The notes below the pieces were generated by a model, which saw nothing but the letters and a program-made list of their open reading frames with translations, was not told where the DNA came from and did not search any database. A stretch of 64,000 nucleotides of DNA from Diphasiastrum complanatum (lineage: Eukaryota; Streptophyta; Lycopodiopsida; Lycopodiales; Lycopodiaceae). Made by a program: the position numbers and the translations under genes. Shown piece after piece: positions 11,983 to 24,265 of this stretch (position 1 is the stretch's first letter; every line of letters begins with the position of its first letter). The stretch is from assembly GCA_029204225.1 (NCBI GenBank), contig CM055111.1:6420938-6484937 (forward strand), given 5' to 3'.

Positions 11983-12938
11983 ATAGATTATCAGATTTTG
12001 ATTTCAGGCCAAGATAAGCTAGAAATCAATGTATTGATTAGTAATCTAGCTTATAGATCTTGATTGGATCTTTGTAGGTGCTTTCTCCATCATTTCTAGA
12101 ATCAATTGGGTTTATTTTGCTGCATTTTCAACATGGTATTAGAGCCATTCCAAGAAATGAGCTTTACTTCATGATAGAATCATAGATTTTGATGCAATTC
12201 AAGCATTGATTGTTAGTTAGACACAATCTATGATTTGTACCTTCAATATTTGATCAATTTGAGTGAGGAGGGATCTAATGTTTTGTTATTTATAAGATTT
12301 TTAGCCTCAAATTCTGAGTTGAGGTAATCTCTTATCAATTGGATCAAAGTAGCCAGTATTTTTGTGCTTTCTTCATTTTGATGCTACTCGATTTGTGGAG
12401 TCAATCATAGAGAATAGTATTTAATCATTCAATAGGAAGGTAAATCATCATAATTGGTGTTGTAATAGGTCATTCATAGACTTATTGAGGTCATTAAAAG
12501 TCAATTTTGGGGTCAGCCCAAAGGATTTGACAAGTACTCATCATAGAATGCAATTCTAGCTAAGATTTGCTCAATTTTGCTTGTTTTGGAGAATAGTTTG
12601 GATTCATTATTGCAAAGTGATTCAACCTGATCTTGTAGGGATGATTTGAAGAGGCATTTATGTGCATTTGATTTCTTTTGATTCAGGTTAGGTGAATTCA
12701 AGCACCTTGTGAAGTCAAGATCAAAGAGGAGGCAATTGTAGATCCATTTTTCATTCCAAATCAAGCTAGTTTCCATTCTTGTTGTATCTGATAGATTTGA
12801 TTTGGCTTAAGATCAGGTAGGATCTTATTGAGGTGTCAAGTTTTGAGCATTCTCAAGTCCCTAGGTAGTGGGATAGCTAGTCTTTCAATCATTTCTTTTA
12901 CATTCGTCTTTTGTGATCAAGCTCTTGATTAGAGAGAG

Positions 12939-13505
12939 ATGGCTTCCATAAATGCATATCTCTTGGATCCAAATGATAGATTGAATGCTTCTAATTATTC
13001 TATTATGAATCTTAGAATGGAATCAATTCTTGTTTTACAAGATCTAGTTGATTGTGAGTGGTGAAGAGGATGAGCCTATTCACCTTCAAGAAGCTACAAG
13101 ATACTAGAAGAGGTGCAAGATTGCCCTCCATTGTATAAAAATGAATGTAGCAAATGAGCTTCCTAAGGAGGTAGGTCATTCTTGAACCTCGACTCAAGAA
13201 GCATGGAAAACTCTTCAAAAAATATATGAATCTAAGAATACTTCAAGGTTGCTATCCTTGAAAAACCAAATTCTTCAATGCTTTCAAGCCAAGGGAGAGA
13301 GTGGACATTCATAGGCTTTGAGAGTTAAAGACTTAAACAAGGAGCTTGCTTATATAGGAGATTTCATTAAGGAATGTGAACTTTTCAACTAATCTTGAAT
13401 GGACTAAGTGTGGATTTTCCTAACTTGGTGCAAGGCTATGCAATTATGGGCAAGTTGCCCTCACTTGAAGATCTCCAATTACCTAGAACAGAGGTGCATA
13501 TGAGA
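12939..13505 (+). pseudogene. copia-alpha gag remnant
   Basis: From an ATG at 12939, MASINAYLLDPNDRLNASNY resembles the start of copia gag. After several shifts it continues with CIKMNVANELPKEVG, EAWKTLQKIYESKNTSR, LRVKDLNKELAYIGDFIKE and LVQGYAIMGKLPS, in the order expected for the gag UBN2-type domain. Frameshifts and stops occur throughout. No zinc knuckle or pol follows; about 400 bp of unrecognised sequence separates it from the cytochrome b561 gene. Confidence 0.72.
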
Positions 13506-13908
13506 AACCGTCTGGCTGAAATAACTCAGGTCACCTTTGTGTGACAAGCTAGCACCACAATGCAAAATAGCCCAAAATATGAATGATGTTATTGCAGAAT
13601 CAGAATACTTGAAGGATTGCAAATAGGAAAGGAGGGCAAAAGTCATTTGCTAGGTTTTGGACAGGTCCAACAAAGCCTCTAGCTCAAAGATAGAATTTAC
13701 ACACTAGCTCAACAGTATTTCATTAAGAACGTTAAGGGAAGGCCACAAAATTTTGGATTATAGTAGGCTTCCAACTCATGAGACGGTGTACCCGTAAGAT
13801 AAAAAATATGAAAGTAATTGACTGTCACAGAATATTATCATAGACTGTGATATGAACTTGGAATAAAACCCCACAACTTATTCTAAAAAGTTGTAGTCTT
13901 CATCCGGA

Positions 13909-16900
13909 CTATCTACTAGAAACTACTACTGCTAAAAATACAAAAGCTCCTAATAGCACCAGTGTAACGCCCAAAGAATTTGCAATCAAAGCTTCCGAGC
14001 TATACCTTCCTATCACACTAGTAATTTGAAGGAAAGTCAACTTCTCTTGTGTTCCTGACTCCGCCATCGCAATTGTCAAGCCATAAGTGAGCAGGCCAAA
14101 GAAAATGTGCCATGGTTTTAGAGCAGACCTTGTGTTCTCTGTAGCACCAGGGTACCAAAACGTCACAAATCCTATTAACCACTGTAGACACAGAACTTAA
14201 GATATCAGCACACAAAGGTGAGTAGTTTCCAACAGATAGTAAACAATATTCTAACCAGATTGGCCTTGCACAAATTCCTGAAACCTGAGCACTCCAAAAA
14301 CATAAAATTTGTACAGAGAGACCATGACTATGAGTTAAGCAAAAAGCATCAAACTACACTAGGGGCAGAATATAAGCGTAAAAGCTGAAGAGGACGTAAA
14401 AAAAACTCTTAAAGAAATAATACTGGCATTCAATGTTTAAACTAATATGTAGCATGTGAAAAAAAAAAATTAGGTGTAACAAATGGCTCACACCTGGAGT
14501 GCAAATAGGATAACAGTTGTAAGGCCCAACCATGAGTGGAGACTGTAAAGATTGTCAATCCCATTTTCATTATGGAATTTAAATACAGCCAAGATGGCCA
14601 CAATTGCCACCACCAGAGTTACTCCTTGCAAACTGAGATGCACCAGCTTCTTGTACTCCTTCGATCCAGGGATGCTCTTGTAGACCAAAATAGCTGTTGC
14701 AAATTGATAATACTCATAGTAAGCTCTACTCCTTTTAGTAACATCCTAGAAGTGCAAAAAATCAAGTAGCACTCAAACTTCATAACAGTCAATATTAGTA
14801 CATTATGAACATGCTTTTATGAAACAAAATAACATCGAAAAGGGAACAAACCCTCCTAGTCACATGTGCAAATAACCACAGAAGTGGAATTCGAGCCCAA
14901 AGAAACGAAACAAGCTCACTCTAATCCTCGGTATTTATTCAAAATAGACTGACCTTAAGAAAAAAGGTGATGAAGCTTACCTTCGCTGGAAACTAAGATG
15001 AAGCCAATCACAATCAAAACTGGATGAACCTGCACTACTTGTAGTTCTAATAAGAGTTGATTGTAGTTCAGGTTCTCCAGAGAATTTTTTGCAAGGCCCT
15101 ATGTGAAGCAAAAGCAATCTATACTCCATGGTCGGAACAATGTATGGTATATCAAATAAAGTTGTTACAGTGAACAATCCACCTAGAAACATGAAGTTGA
15201 CAAATGTGCATTCTCCAGCCGAAGGGAAAGAGGCCTAATTGAAAGAGTTAGACATTGCATTGCCTTAATTAGCTTGACAAATGGTGCTGATTTGTCAAGA
15301 GCAAGTATATTAATGAATGAATGTAAATGCTATTCAAGCTGCGTGGTGAGTTGATTAGGTCTCCTTGTTAGCTTACTGCGGTTAAGAGTTTGATTCCTAT
15401 TCGCTACAAAAATAAGGACATACAAGAGAAAAAGCATTCACATGCTAATTAAGAGGAGTTGTAGCCCGCCCCCATCATCACTGTAGCTTCTTGAAACATG
15501 ATATCCTTTGCCCAAAAAATAGAAAAAACCAATTGGGTCTCTTGTTATTTGTGAGAGATAAACTGACATAATTTTCAAAATAAAGTGAAGGAAATCCTAA
15601 ACTATGGCGCAATAATCCAGTAAATGGCAGCCGATTACGCAAGTTTTGGTAGCCTGCTCCGCCAGTTCAGCAAGCTTGATCTCAATATATTTTTTCATTT
15701 TATTTGTTTTCAATTTTTTGTTTTCAGTATTTAATTTGCTGACTTTTTTTTTTTTGTAAAAAGACAGTTACAAAAAAAGAAAAAGAAAAAAGGACTGATG
15801 AGCAAAAGTCAGGAAGTCATCACCATAAGGAAAAGGAAGCACAATATTTTTATGGAAAATGACGTAGGAAACCTCTATTTTGGGCAGATTTGGCCAATAC
15901 AATATCAGAAACCTTCGCTAAGCTCGCACCATTCATAAAAGCTTCCTATTTTCAGGATGAGATTTACAACCAGTCGGATTGGAAGGGAAAAATCAAGGCA
16001 TCATAGTATAGTGGATATCGGGGTTCCCAAACTCAATCTCCACAGTCCAATTTTGTGAAATTATAAGTTCGAACAGATGAAGGAACCGTAATGGCAGATT
16101 GATAAGGCTAAACTTCTCCACTTGGAATGCCACTAGCCCTTTGATTCTATAAAATGACAATGAATCTGACAGTAATATTGATGCCGATCCATATATATAA
16201 AATACAAGTCTTCTTCAGAAACCCGAGCTTCTCAATAGCAATATGTCATAAAGATTAGTTAAGACTGTGACCTGTCCATTTGTCAAAGAGCCTGTAGAAG
16301 GTGTTTCAAAACACGTGATTATCAGGGCTGGCCGATTCCTCGTAAAAAAGAGATCGCTTAATTATCCAGAATGGGTTAGCAGGAAACCTTCAGAAACAAG
16401 TTCAAGGGTGGGCATCACAAATGAAGGGGGAGCCTTCACGCATATATTCCAGCTGCAATATTCATAGGTAACCTTATACTGATAGATCGATATTCAAGCA
16501 AATAATATCTTTACAGCAGTGTAGCGATAATGCAATGAAAGATACAAGCAGCATTCAACTTCCGCGCTCATAAACTATTCTCTGCTATGCTCTATCGCTA
16601 AGGTGTCGGAAGTTTAAGCCTTCTGTTGCATCGGAACGTCGTTCCGACACAGAATGATTTCGGAACCTGATCGTTCCAGGACGCTGAACCATTTCAAGAA
16701 CGATTTGTCTGCGAAGTCTTAAGATTTTAACCTTGCCTGCCACTTCTATGTCAGCCTGACGTCATTTGCTTACCGGATTGAAAGAAACTGCGCATTGTAG
16801 AGGCCGCCACTCAGACTTAGACAATGAATGATTCTAATCTAATGAATCACTGGACCTCAAAATCTCTGACCTCCTCTGGTTCTTCTACTAATATTGTTAC

Positions 16901-17512
16901 TGAAAACTATCTCGAATACGTGAACATCACATGTATTTCGGTCTGAAAGTTCAACGTGAAGGAGGCCAATTCAGAGTGTTCATAAGAAGGCAAGATAGTG
17001 ATTCAGAGCGGAATAATCTGTTGTTGTAGTTTAATACAACTGCCGAGCCACATAAGTCTGAGCAGATTTGATCAAACAATGAACTAATAAAAAATTCCAC
17101 TTGATCAACGCACTGGACAACTGAAGGCTCTCAACTGAATGGCGCGGAAACGTCACCCTGCTAATAACGAAAGATAACGGGCCTGGGAAGGCCCGTTCCG
17201 GCATTTTATTGAGCCGTGGGCGAGCCAATAAAATGGCGGAACGGGGAAGGCCCGTTATCTATTACTTTTTCATGAATTCCTGTGCACTAACTTAACAGCC
17301 AAATGAGGCGACAATCCGTTTGATCACCAAGAAAAAATAGAGAGAGGAGGTAAAGTAGAATTGGATACTGACATTGAATATCAGATCCTTGTTGGGGGAA
17401 GTCCGCCCCGGAAGTGGATGTTCCACAGCAGCACCAACACAGCAGCAACGACGCCTAAGATATGCACGCAGATTGTGAAGGGGAAGGATTTGACACCCCA
17501 GGAAATCGCCAT
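13909..17512 (-). CDS. ascorbate-dependent cytochrome b561, four exons (possible frameshift in exon 1)
   Basis: Exons on the minus strand are 17512-17373, 15029-14981, 14693-14494 and 14181-13909. All introns have GT donors (GTCAGT, GTAAGC, GTGTGA) and AG acceptors. The protein has the usual family order: an N-terminal membrane helix and HFRGG, NKDLIFN|VHPVLIVIGF, AILVYKSIPGSKEYKK (ascorbate-side basic loop), LVHLSLQ, YSLHSWLGL, PWHIFFGLLTYGL and EKLTFLQ. The four haem-ligand histidines (VHP, VHL, LHS, WHI) are all present. The family moves electrons from ascorbate across a membrane; the closest resemblance is to plant tonoplast-type members. Exon lengths sum to 662, one short of a multiple of three. 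The shift lies in a C5 run near 17397-17401, between HFRGG and NKDLIFN, a region usually a few residues longer. The start was chosen for its context (GCGATGGCG) and correct N-terminus. A G-box CACGTG lies about 160 bp upstream (17670-17675). Confidence 0.9.
15745..15960 (+). repeat. dispersed repeat fragment inside intron 1 of the cytochrome gene
   Basis: Plus-strand sequence AAAGACAGT, ACTGATGAGCAAAAGTC and TTTTTATGGAAAATGAC matches, in the same order, the minus strand of 7790-7600 in the gypsy element. A CCTTCGC word follows near 15910. This is a scrap of the same gypsy family in an intron. Confidence 0.55.
17172..17260. repeat. 89-bp imperfect palindrome in intron 1
   Basis: AGATAACGGGCC at the left pairs with GGCCCGTTATCT at the right. 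Inner parts pair too: CCCGTTCCGGCATTTTATTG with CAATAAAATGGCGGAACGGG, leaving a short loop around GAGCCGTGGGCGAGCC. It is GC-rich against an AT-rich intron, and lies about 110 bases into intron 1 from the donor. It could be a small foldback element or a structured intronic RNA. Confidence 0.75.
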
Positions 17513-18004
17513 CGCCGAGCAGCAGCAGCAGCAAAGCCAGCAGAAGAGAGTAAAATAATTTTAAAGAGCTCAGCAGCAGGAAAGTCAGCAGAAGAGAGTA
17601 AAATAATGAAGAAGAGCTCTATTCTTCCCTCACACCTGAGAAATGTTTCGCCCAGGTGCTTCAAAATGCCACGTGATAAATGTTTTTCACCCTGGCCAAT
17701 CAACCTCTGCCATGTGGCTAATCATGCAAATGCCATTTGGCATATGCCAGGTTCCCCATAAAGTGAAACATAAGGCTACATATTGAACTTTTAAGCACTC
17801 AAATAAGCTCTCATTTGAGAAATTTTGATAGGGAAGACTCGAGAGATTCGGCCTATGCTCTCGCGTGCATGTGGTTATCTCATTGCACATTAGAGGCAAG
17901 TCGTGTGTGTGTGTGTGTGTGTGTGTGCGCTAAAATTATGGCTAATGAATACACGTCATATTGGCAAGCATTTAGAAAACAAGTGCCTATGAGCTCATAG
18001 AGGT

Positions 18005-18081
<77 letters not shown>

Positions 18082-18503
18082 TATGTTGTGATACTAAACA
18101 AAATGCGATTCATATGTTTTGATTCATCCATTCAAAATTAGGGTTTTCACCATAAGTATTGCTAATCATGGTTTGACTTATATTGACCATTGACTTATCT
18201 TGACCCTAAGTAAAGTATTGCTAATTATGGTTTTGGCTAGGTGTCAATTGCATGCATGAATTATTGTTAATTATGGTTTTCACTGGTGTCAATTGCATGC
18301 CTTTATGCTCTTGGAAACTTCTATGTCCAATCGTGGGACTCGGATGCTTTGAATGAAAACAGGCTTTTCACGAGAGAGAATTTGTTCACATGAAACATGT
18401 TTATGGTGGAAATTTTAGGGCGACGACTCAAAAACTATAGAGAATGTCAGTTGAGGAGGGCATAATGTCATGGGCTTAGGTGACAAAAAATTTATGGAGT
18501 ATG
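17513..18503. other. upstream region of the cytochrome gene, with two microsatellites
   Basis: A 21-base segment (CAGCAGAAGAGAGTAAAATAA) is repeated near 17537 and 17586 in the presumed 5' UTR. A CACGTG box is at 17670. (GT)n lies at 17903-17927 and (GT)n(GA)n at 18006-18078. No TATA box could be placed with confidence. No other gene is visible before the copia-beta TSD at 18499. Confidence 0.6.
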
Positions 18504-18790
18504 AGTTAGAATTAAAGTAGAATCACTGTGTTACTGTACTGTGGGTCCTATCAATTGATAAGGATCAGTTGGCCTCGCCACAAGGCAAGTCAATGGGACA
18601 CGCGTCCCGCCAACGGCAACCTGGGTCATGCGTGGGTTGCCTGAGTGAACAACTATATGTACACTGTAATTTCATTTTGAGAAATACAGTTGCTATGTGA
18701 GCTTGCTGTGGAGAGTGTTTTCTGTCTGTGTTACTGTGTAGCATGATCTGTGTTCCTGTGCAAAGCAAATTCTAAGTTGGTATCAGAGCC
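18504..18790 (+). repeat. copia-beta 5' LTR and PBS
   Basis: The LTR is 274 bp and ends GCAAATTCTAAGT, then TGGTATCAGAGCC complementary to the initiator-Met tRNA 3' end. It carries GGGACACGCGTCCC, a perfect 14-bp palindrome, at about 18596-18609. The 3' LTR shows the same palindrome with the same flanks. Confidence 0.9.
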
Positions 18791-20078
18791 ATACAGGGAG
18801 TGTACACAGTACAACATCGCCGTTGAAGAGAGCTTCGGGAGAACTGTCTTCTGAGAGTTTGGGGTTTACGGCGGGTTGAAGATGGAAAGAGAAGCACTGG
18901 TGCACGGTTTCTAGTTTATAGAGGCTTGCCAAACTCAGCAGAGGAATTATTAGCCTGTGCATAGCATTAGACAGGGAAAAATTTGGTGAAAAATTGACAA
19001 TTTTGAAGCGAGTTGAAAATTGAAACCGGGTTTGAGGTTACGGTTTTTTTATACATAACTGGTGATTTCTTCGTTGTTTGTGCACCGTTCTGGATGCCGT
19101 AAGGACAGGAAGGACGCTAATTACTTTGTCAACCAGCCATGGAGAGATTCTGAGGTTTATGTCAGAGATTTGTCTCCAGACAGTTAACCTAGCAGATTTG
19201 CTGTAAAAGGTGAAAAAAGCCACTTTGTCAAGTTGAGCTAAAATCATTGTTTCTCCACGGAATTTCATGATTGAACACTCTACAGACTTGGTATCAGTAG
19301 GGCGACCCTGCTCCAGGCCTTAGATCATGCTCAAATCGATCAAAAAACGAAATTATCAAGCAAAAACCAGTTTGGGGAGGCGCAGCCGTGGACAGAGAGG
19401 AGCATGGAGTTCATGCGCGATGAACGGGGCAGCAGCTTAGTGTTTTGAAGTGTCCAGTGGCTTCAGAAGTGTAGTTGGATGCACTGATGCAAGGAAGTCC
19501 AAAAGATCATCTCCACAACGATCGACGGACAAGATTAATTGCATCTGGACTACATAATTAAAACCTATCGTTGGATTTAACTGAAGTGGGCCCTGAAAAA
19601 TTGAAGTGTATTTTGGCCTTTAACTTCATTAAGAATTTTCATACTGAAATTGGAGTTGGGTCCCTTCACGAGTGAAGAGTGAAGTTTCTTCAAGGTGAAG
19701 AAACAGCTCAAAAATAAAGAAAATCCCTATTTTTGGGTCCTTTGCCCGTTTTGAGCCAAACGAAAGGCTATAACCTCCAAACGAAGGGCACCTGGACTGT
19801 ACTTGCAAGTACGGTACAACAAAATATAGTGATTGCAGTGGAAAAAGTGTTTGGAGTGCGCCAAAAGTGATTTCACCATTCCATTGGACACGTAGTTGGG
19901 AGTTGACGACTGAGTGCATTTTGGAAGGCGACGTCGATTTGGCTTTCAAACTGGTGGGAAAGCGGCGAGTGGTCTGGTAAGGAAAAAAAGTGCAGGTCAT
20001 TATTTTTAACTTCTGACATCAAAATTGGCCTCGACTTACTACTTTTAGCCTACGGCAGAAGTTTTAAGCAGTTTTGCG

Positions 20079-20880
20079 ATGGCAAACATGGGAGAGTCCA
20101 TTTTGAGTGAAAGTATCAAATTGGACGGGATTTCCAACTATGCAGTGTGGAAGTTCAAAATGAAAAGCATACCGATGGAGAAAGATGTGTGGGAAGTTGT
20201 CACAGGTGATGAGAGAAGGCCGCCAAATGGAGCAGATATCAAAGTGTTTGACAAAAAAGATGAAAAAAGCCTTGACCTTCATTAACTTGTCTGTGAAGGA
20301 TCACATCATTACCCACATTTGTGACGCTGATACACCCAGACAGACATGGGATGCGCTAAAGGAGCAGTTCGAGACGTCAAATCCATCAAGAATCATGTTT
20401 CTGAAGTCAAAGCTGAATAGTGCCCGATTGGAGCAAGGAGAGCACATTCAGACGTACATGACCAGAATCAAGACAATGAGGGATGAACTGCATTCTATTG
20501 GTGAGTGCATACGTGATGTGGAGTTGGTGCACAATGCATTGTGCGGCATTGCAGAACCCTATCAGATGTTTGTGAGCGGAATAGCATCAAGAGAAAGATT
20601 GCCAACCTTTGACGAGCTCACAAGAATCTTGATGTAGGAAGAGCAACGGCGAGAAATGGTGGAAGCTAGATGTCAAAATACTGACGATCAAGCACTTGCG
20701 ACACGCCAAAAACAAGGCAAGGGCAAGGGAAAGAAGAAGTCTAAGCAGTAATTTGCCAAGTCTTAGGAGGATGAGGGATCTTCCGGTAAGACCAAGAAGA
20801 AAGACAAGTGCATTCATTGTGGTAAGAAGGGCCATTGGAAGAGTGAATGTCGCAAATTCCTGGCGGAACAAGACAAGGGA
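20079..20880 (+). pseudogene. copia-beta gag with zinc knuckle
   Basis: The start MANMGESILSESIKLDGISN and YAVWKFKMKSI are typical of this copia gag lineage. A one-base shift near 20250-20280 moves to the frame reading TFINLSVKDHIITHICDAD, TWDALKEQFET and MTRIKTMRDELHSIGE. TAG at 20635-20637 interrupts just after LTRILM. The knuckle CIHCGKKGHWKSEC (CX2CX4HX4C) lies near 20812-20855 in the continuing frame. An identical gag type occurs at 59625 on the other strand. Confidence 0.88.
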
Positions 20881-22490
20881 AACCCAAAGCAAGCAGGTAA
20901 CCTTGTCGATGAGGGTGAGATTGAAGACTCTAGCATCTTCATATCTGCATTGTCATCTAATCAAGATGATCAAGCATGGTATATTGACTCGGGAGCCACA
21001 AGACACATAACAGGTAACAAGAATTGGTTCAATAGCTTGAAAGTGTTGGATAATGGAACGTCCATTTCACAAGCAAATGGCGATGTGTGCAAGATCAAGG
21101 GGATAGGCACTGTTTCAATCCAACTACCTGATGGCAAAAGCAGGATGATCAGGGAGGTACTTTACGTACCAGGTTTGAAGAAAAATCTACTTTCTGTTGG
21201 AGTCATTACTGATCAAAAGTTGAAAATAGAATTCGCCCATGATCGTTGATGTGTGAAAGATGTGAACCAAAAGTTCAAAGTTATTGCGGATGGAGTGCGG
21301 GAGCCGAATACAAAATTGTACAGGTTGATGCTACAATCAAGGGGCAACATGGACTTGTATCGTCCATTCCATCGCAAACTGAGTTGTGGCATAAGAGGCT
21401 TGGTCACTTGAACTCGGGAAGCCTCAGTTTGATGAGAAGATTGGAGACGGTAATAGGATTGCCTACCATAGAAGATCACTTGAAATCGATGTGCAAATCT
21501 TGTGTATATGTGAAGCAGCATCGAGAGAAGTTCAATAAAGGTGATGTTTCAAGAGCAAAGAACATCCTAGATTTAATTCACATAGATTTATGCGGGCCTA
21601 TGAGGACCATGTCCTTAGGTAAATCCTTCTATTTCATGACCTTTATTGATGATATGTCACGTAAGACGTGGATCTACTTCTTGAAGAAAGAAATCAGATG
21701 CATTTGACAACTTCAAGAGCTTAAAGCATTGGTCGAAAATCAGATAGGTAGGAAGATCAAAGTCCTAAGATTAGATAGTGGAGGTGAGTACAAGTCTAAT
21801 GACTTCAATGATCTTTGTGATCAATGTGGGATTAAAAGACAATTTATGCAAGCTCATACTCATGCTCTCAATGGTGTAGTTGAGCACAAGAATCATACGA
21901 TTGTGGAAAGTGCTAGATCTATGCTAGCTGAGATGAAACTACCAAAAGACTTTTGGTCAGAAGCATGCAATACGATAATCTATCTTCAAAATAGAAGTCC
22001 TACCATTGCCATACCAAAGATAGCACCTGAGGAAGCATTCACGAAGAAGAATCCAAAGGTGAACCACTTGTGAATCTTTGGATGTAAGGCCTTTGTACAT
22101 GTTCCTAAGGAAGAGAGACGTAAACTTGATGTACAAGCTATCAAGTGCATATTCCTAGAATGTGATGATCGTGTGAAGGGCTATAGATGTTTTGATCCAG
22201 TGGAAAACAAAATTCATGTAAGTCGTGATGTTATCTTTGATGAATCCAAGATGTATGAAGACGCATATGTTGAGAAGATAGATACATCCAGTGGGAAAGA
22301 TGGTATAGTGAGGATACCATCTGATGATGATCCATTCATTGACCTTCCAAGTGATGAAAAAGAGGATACATCTCAATATACTACTACTCAACCTCAAGAG
22401 ACAGGTTGGAGAGGTAGGGACAAACCTTTTGGTGCAAGAAGGATTGAAGTTCCAAGTGACAAACGCAAGGAGAAGGATGTATCGTGAGAT
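20881..22490 (+). pseudogene. copia-beta protease and integrase
   Basis: The protease has WYIDSGATRHIT, then REVLYVPGLKKNLLSV. The integrase has the zinc module WHKRLGHLNSG...CKSCVYVKQH, then LIHIDLCGPM (first Asp), LDSGGEYKSND (second Asp) and LNGVVEHKN (Glu). Comparison with the sister copy at 46716-47805 places the damage. TGA at 21248 replaces a TGC, a base is lost near 21328, one is gained near 21690, and CGA became TGA near 22072. The tail to 22490 is the charged linker before RT. Confidence 0.88.
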
Positions 22491-22550
22491 ACATTTTCAC
22501 CAGGAAGCCGATCACCTGATAGGAAGCTCCCTAAGTGGTTTGAGAGACTG

Positions 22551-24171
22551 TTGGAGAGCCGCAACATGGATGACTTTCCAGGATCATCTAGCCAGGGAGA
22601 GCTACGAAGATCAACAAGAGAGAAGACACAACCTGAAAGGTATGAAGCAAATTATGCTCTCTTATCTAGCATTATTCAAAGCAAAGAACCTTCGACTTAT
22701 GGTGAAGCGAAAGATGATGACATTTGGGTCAAGGCCATGGGAGAGGAGATGGAGTCAATTGCTAAGCATAGCAGATGGGACTTAGTAGACCCACCATTTG
22801 GCAAGAAACCCGTTGGTTGCAAATGGGTATACAGAACTAAGTACCATGCAGATGGAAGTATAGCAAAGCACAAGGCAAGATTGGTAATCAAAGGGTATGC
22901 ACAAAGTAAAGGCATTGACTATGAGGAGACCTTTGCACTAGTATGTAAGTGAAATACTCTACGTCTACTTGTTGCTTTAGCTTCACATTTTGGTTGGCCT
23001 TTGCATCAGATGGATGTGAAATCTGCATTTCTAAATGGTGAGTTAGAAGAAGAGGTGTTCATGGATCAACCTGAAGGCTTTGTAGCGAAGGGACAGGAAA
23101 ATAAATTATGTAGCTTGAAGAAAGCGCTTTATGGCCTTAAACAGGCACCATGTGCGCGGTATAGCAGGATTGATGTCTACTTTTGTTCAAAGGGGATGGT
23201 GAGAACACACTCTGATCCAAATCTATATGTCTTATGCTTTGATGGTATGGTTGCTTTGATTGCTCTTTATGTTGATGACTTGATTATTACGGGAAATAAT
23301 CAAGAGATGATAGATATGATCAAGAAAGACCTCATGGAACAATTCAAGATGACAGATCTCAGCCTGATGCATTATTGCCTTGGAGTAGAGGTGTGGCAAA
23401 AAGGACACAAAGTGGGTTTAACACAGGTGAAGTATGTCAAAGAGTTGTTGCACAGGTTTAGGTTGCAAGATTGCAAACCAGTAAATACTCCTATTGAATC
23501 AGGTAAAAAGCTTTCTAAGCTTGATGAGTCACAGTCATTTGATGCGACACTGTATAGGCAGTTAGTAGGGAGCTTGATTTACCTTACCATGACTAGACCA
23601 GATATATGCTATGCTGTTGGCATTGTAAGTCAGTTTATGGCAACAACTACGGAAACGCATTGGAAGGCAGCTAAGCGTTATGTGAAAGGCACTTCAAATT
23701 ATGGGTTGATTTATAGGAAGCATGATGGTTTACCTAAGTTGGGTGGCTATGTAGATGCGGATTGGGGAGGTGACTATGATGATCGTAGATCCACCACAGG
23801 GTATGTACTCTAGTTTTGTGGTAGTTGCTTTCCCTGGTCCAGTAAGAAGCCAAAGTACAATTGCTCTTTCCACCACAGAAGCAGAGTATAAGGCAATGTG
23901 TAGTGCAGCACATGAAGCTATATGGTTGAGACAAATCTTGGAAGAAGTTGGCATGAAGCAGAAAAATTCCACAACATTACATAGCGACAGTCAAAGTGGC
24001 ATTCAACTAGCAAAGAATCCAGTGTTCCATGCGAGAACTAAACACATTGAGATTCAGTATCACTTTATATGTGACAGGCTGCAGAGTCGTGAAATTCATG
24101 TTGTTCATTGTAGCACAGAAGAACAACTAGCTGATATTTTCACTAAGCCACTTGTTGGAGAAAAAGTTTGA
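22551..24171 (+). pseudogene. copia-beta reverse transcriptase and RNase H
   Basis: RT blocks are WVYRTKYHADGSIAKHKARL, GYAQSKGIDYEETFA, QMDVKSAFLNGELEEEV, YGLKQAP and ALYVDDLIITGN with the intact YVDD catalytic pair, then YRQLVGSLIYL and TRPDICYAVG. RNase H has DADWGGDYDDRRSTTGYV, STTEAEYKA, HSDSQSGIQLAKNP and RTKHIEIQYHF, and ends LADIFTKPLVGEKV. A TGA in VCK|N near 22950 and a shift near 23813 disable it. Confidence 0.92.
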
Positions 24172-24265
24172 TAAGTCTAGATCAAAGCTTTCTGTACTTA
24201 AAGTTTGTTGACTTTAAAGCTATGTATATGACTGTATAAAAAGTAGACTCTACTTTAAGAGAGAG

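Noticed and set aside
17462-17761. 99-residue plus-strand frame rich in Ala/Lys
   Set aside because: It is antisense to exon 1 and the 5' UTR of the cytochrome gene.
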